This document shows positions 62,101 to 64,000 of a stretch of 64,000 bases of DNA, piece after piece. A program made the position numbers and the translations under genes. A model generated the notes under the pieces. The model saw only the letters and a program-made list of their open reading frames with translations, was not told the origin of the DNA and searched no databases. This DNA comes from Erpobdella octoculata (Eukaryota; Annelida; Clitellata; Hirudinida; Erpobdellidae). Numbering within the stretch: the stretch's first letter is position 1; each line of letters begins with the position of its first letter. Where the stretch lies: NCBI GenBank assembly GCA_963978895.1, contig OZ022246.1, forward strand, positions 22,588,758-22,652,757, given 5' to 3'.

Positions 62101-64000
62101 GTTTACTATTTACCGGGGTAAAATTATTACGATACGATGTCGCTATGAAATTTTTCAGCTTTCTTAAAAGCATGTTTTCAATTTTTTAAATTAATTTTCA
62201 CTTGTTCATAAAGTGGCTTATAGGTTACTTACGCGACCCAAGAAAACCAATATATCACGTACATGGCGTCGAAAGACTAGGACTAGTTAAGTAGTTGTTA
62301 CAATGCTACAGTTTAGCAGCTAAGTTACTGTTGTAAATCACTAAGTGTAATGAAATAACTTTGATCGATGTAACGTAAGAGATGTGTGCACAATTGTGTG
62401 TGCAAGCGTTTGACCTTGTTTTCAATGACTTACTTATCCAAGTTTGAATGTATGTGTATGTTTGTTTGTATGTCTGTGTGTTTGAGAGAGAGAGGAGGGA
62501 GTGATTATGAAGACAATTACACTTCCGACTGAACTTTTAAATCTTCAAAACATCTGGGTGTGACCATAGTAACGAGTTGTAGTACTTGTTGAGCATTAGC
62601 TGCTAGTATGGTACATATTAAATACTATTGAAATTTTACCTACTAATGATTGCGTGAGCCAGGAACTCCTCGGATGCACCTGTTCAGGTAGATAGATTGG
62701 CTTCTACTAGTTGAAATCAATAATTAACTAACTTTCATCTGTGTATATCTTTGAAGTCATTGCTACAACAATCAGCAGGCTTAACGATCCGCACATCACT
62801 GGAAATTTCCATTATCTAAACTTCTTCCGCTTCCTCCCTCCACCCCTTTTCTAACGTCACCTGACCCAATAAACACTCGAAGGATGAGATAAACAATACA
62901 AAGCAATCAGTGATTCTGATTCAAGTTTATACCATTAAGGCATTTCTTCTTTCAGCTAAACCTTCCTGGCTGCAAATTATCTATTTTTTATTAACTTTTT
63001 GGCGTTTTTCACTTTTATATAAAAGTCAAAATAATTTCAAAACTCCATCTTCCACTTCCGTCGGTAAAAGATTAGATGTTTTTTTAATAGTTTCTTCTTT
63101 GTCTCGGTTCCCTCCTCTCTCTCTCTTTCTCTTTCTCTTTCTCTCAAACTCCTTTCGGTTTTCTAATTCTTTGTTCTGTACGTCCTGCAGCTGTAATTTA
63201 GCGACTTGTACTAAACGGGTTTCTTATGGCAGTCGCTGTTATTTCAAAACAAAGAAGTCATTACATACGTGCGAAAACGTTCGTTAAAAGGTCACAAGTT
63301 CAAGTTTAGTACGCGCACACGTTCGCTAGTAGTCTGAGCTTTGCACTCAGTTGGTTGGCCTTGAACTGCCGTAGCGAATAGCTATGTGGTCATATTTCCA
63401 AACAAGTGAAAACGGTAGCGTGGAGTTGAGTCAATGAAACTCTGAATTGCAGCACATTCGTTCGTGTGTGCGTGCGTGTGTGTCAGAGTGTGTAGTGTGT
63501 ACGCGCGCGTGTGTGTGTGGGTGTGCCTGTCTGTGTGTGTAATTTGTTTACGTCGACGTAGGCGTGAGCGGTAAAACCCTAAGATGTGTAATCTGTTAGT
63601 TTCAATTTAATAAACAATTTATAAGTGGATTGTTTAATTGGATTTGAATGCATAAATATCAAAAATACATTGTAATAATATAAACAACACTTAAATAGCG
63701 TTTATAGCCACACCCACGATTTTTGTCATTCTGCAACACTTTTTATTTTAAAAAATGTAATTTGCTTATTGTTTACACATACGTTCTTGGCCAAATCATT
63801 TTTGTTCAGTGTTTGTAATGGTTATAAATATGGAGTTAATAATATGCCCTTACATATAGTGGATAAGATACGACTCCCCCGACACTACGACACAGTCTAA
63901 CTTCTGTCAGGTCAATAGAACTCTCCATTTGAGGTCAGCCATCTGGTGACAACAAAAACAATGCAACAAAAAACAGTAGGTATAGATCGTATACATTGCA
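59143..64000. other. Non-coding sequence to window end
   Basis: I find no exon with domain evidence. 59253-59340 is a relative of the dispersed repeat at 5938. Two relatives of GTCCGTCGAAC...GGACTGTACACAGTA occur at 60128-60170 and 60517-60560. A (GT)n/GCGTGT stretch lies at 63462-63541 in a CpG-richer region (63280-63570), a possible promoter region for a gene beyond or upstream, unproven. Small open frames at 62910-63287 and 61238-61429 lack features. Confidence 0.35.

Overview
This is a 64 kb piece of nuclear DNA from an animal. It is AT-rich and contains spliced genes with GT-AG introns, long simple-sequence arrays (TA, TATG, GAT, GGT), SINEs carrying tRNA-like promoters, hAT-like elements with 8-bp target duplications, and decayed LINE reverse transcriptase. 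The gene content (a tandem array of secreted F-type-lectin/PAN proteins and an MRL family adaptor) fits an invertebrate, probably a protostome. A lophotrochozoan such as a mollusc or annelid is my guess; the sequence alone does not settle the species.

Layout: (1) 1-3.9 kb is repeats, including a Helitron-like fragment and a TA block with three perfect 36-bp palindromes. (2) 3.9-5.4 kb, plus strand, is an intronless 505-residue acidic protein with a PP1-docking-type motif. (3) 7-46 kb, minus strand throughout, is a tandem family of small secreted proteins. Each has four coding exons: signal peptide, F-type lectin half 1, F-type lectin half 2, PAN/apple. I reconstructed splice sites for seven loci plus one lone PAN exon. 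All internal junctions are phase 1, and exon lengths are almost invariant (225, 243, 248 nt). Five loci are intact. One is broken by a retroelement in the first lectin exon, and one has two nonsense codons in its PAN exon. Mobile elements and segmental duplications fill the gaps. (4) 47.7-54.7 kb, minus strand, is the 3' part of an MRL adaptor gene (RIAM/lamellipodin/MIG-10/Pico): a talin-binding-like N-terminal helix, RA domain, PH domain, and a long C-terminal tail with FPPPP/LPPPP motifs. Its introns hold large GAT, TA and GGT arrays. (5) 55-64 kb has no gene I can support, apart from a doubtful upstream exon and one MITE.

How it fits together: the lectin/PAN cluster looks like a birth-and-death family of secreted recognition proteins whose cassettes (lectin halves, PAN) can be exchanged or skipped without breaking frame, because every junction is phase 1. 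The lectin halves keep the Cys-x-His and Arg...Arg positions of F-type lectins but lack the Cys-Cys/RxD motif, so sugar binding may be altered. The flanking acidic PP1-type protein and the MRL adaptor are unrelated intracellular genes.
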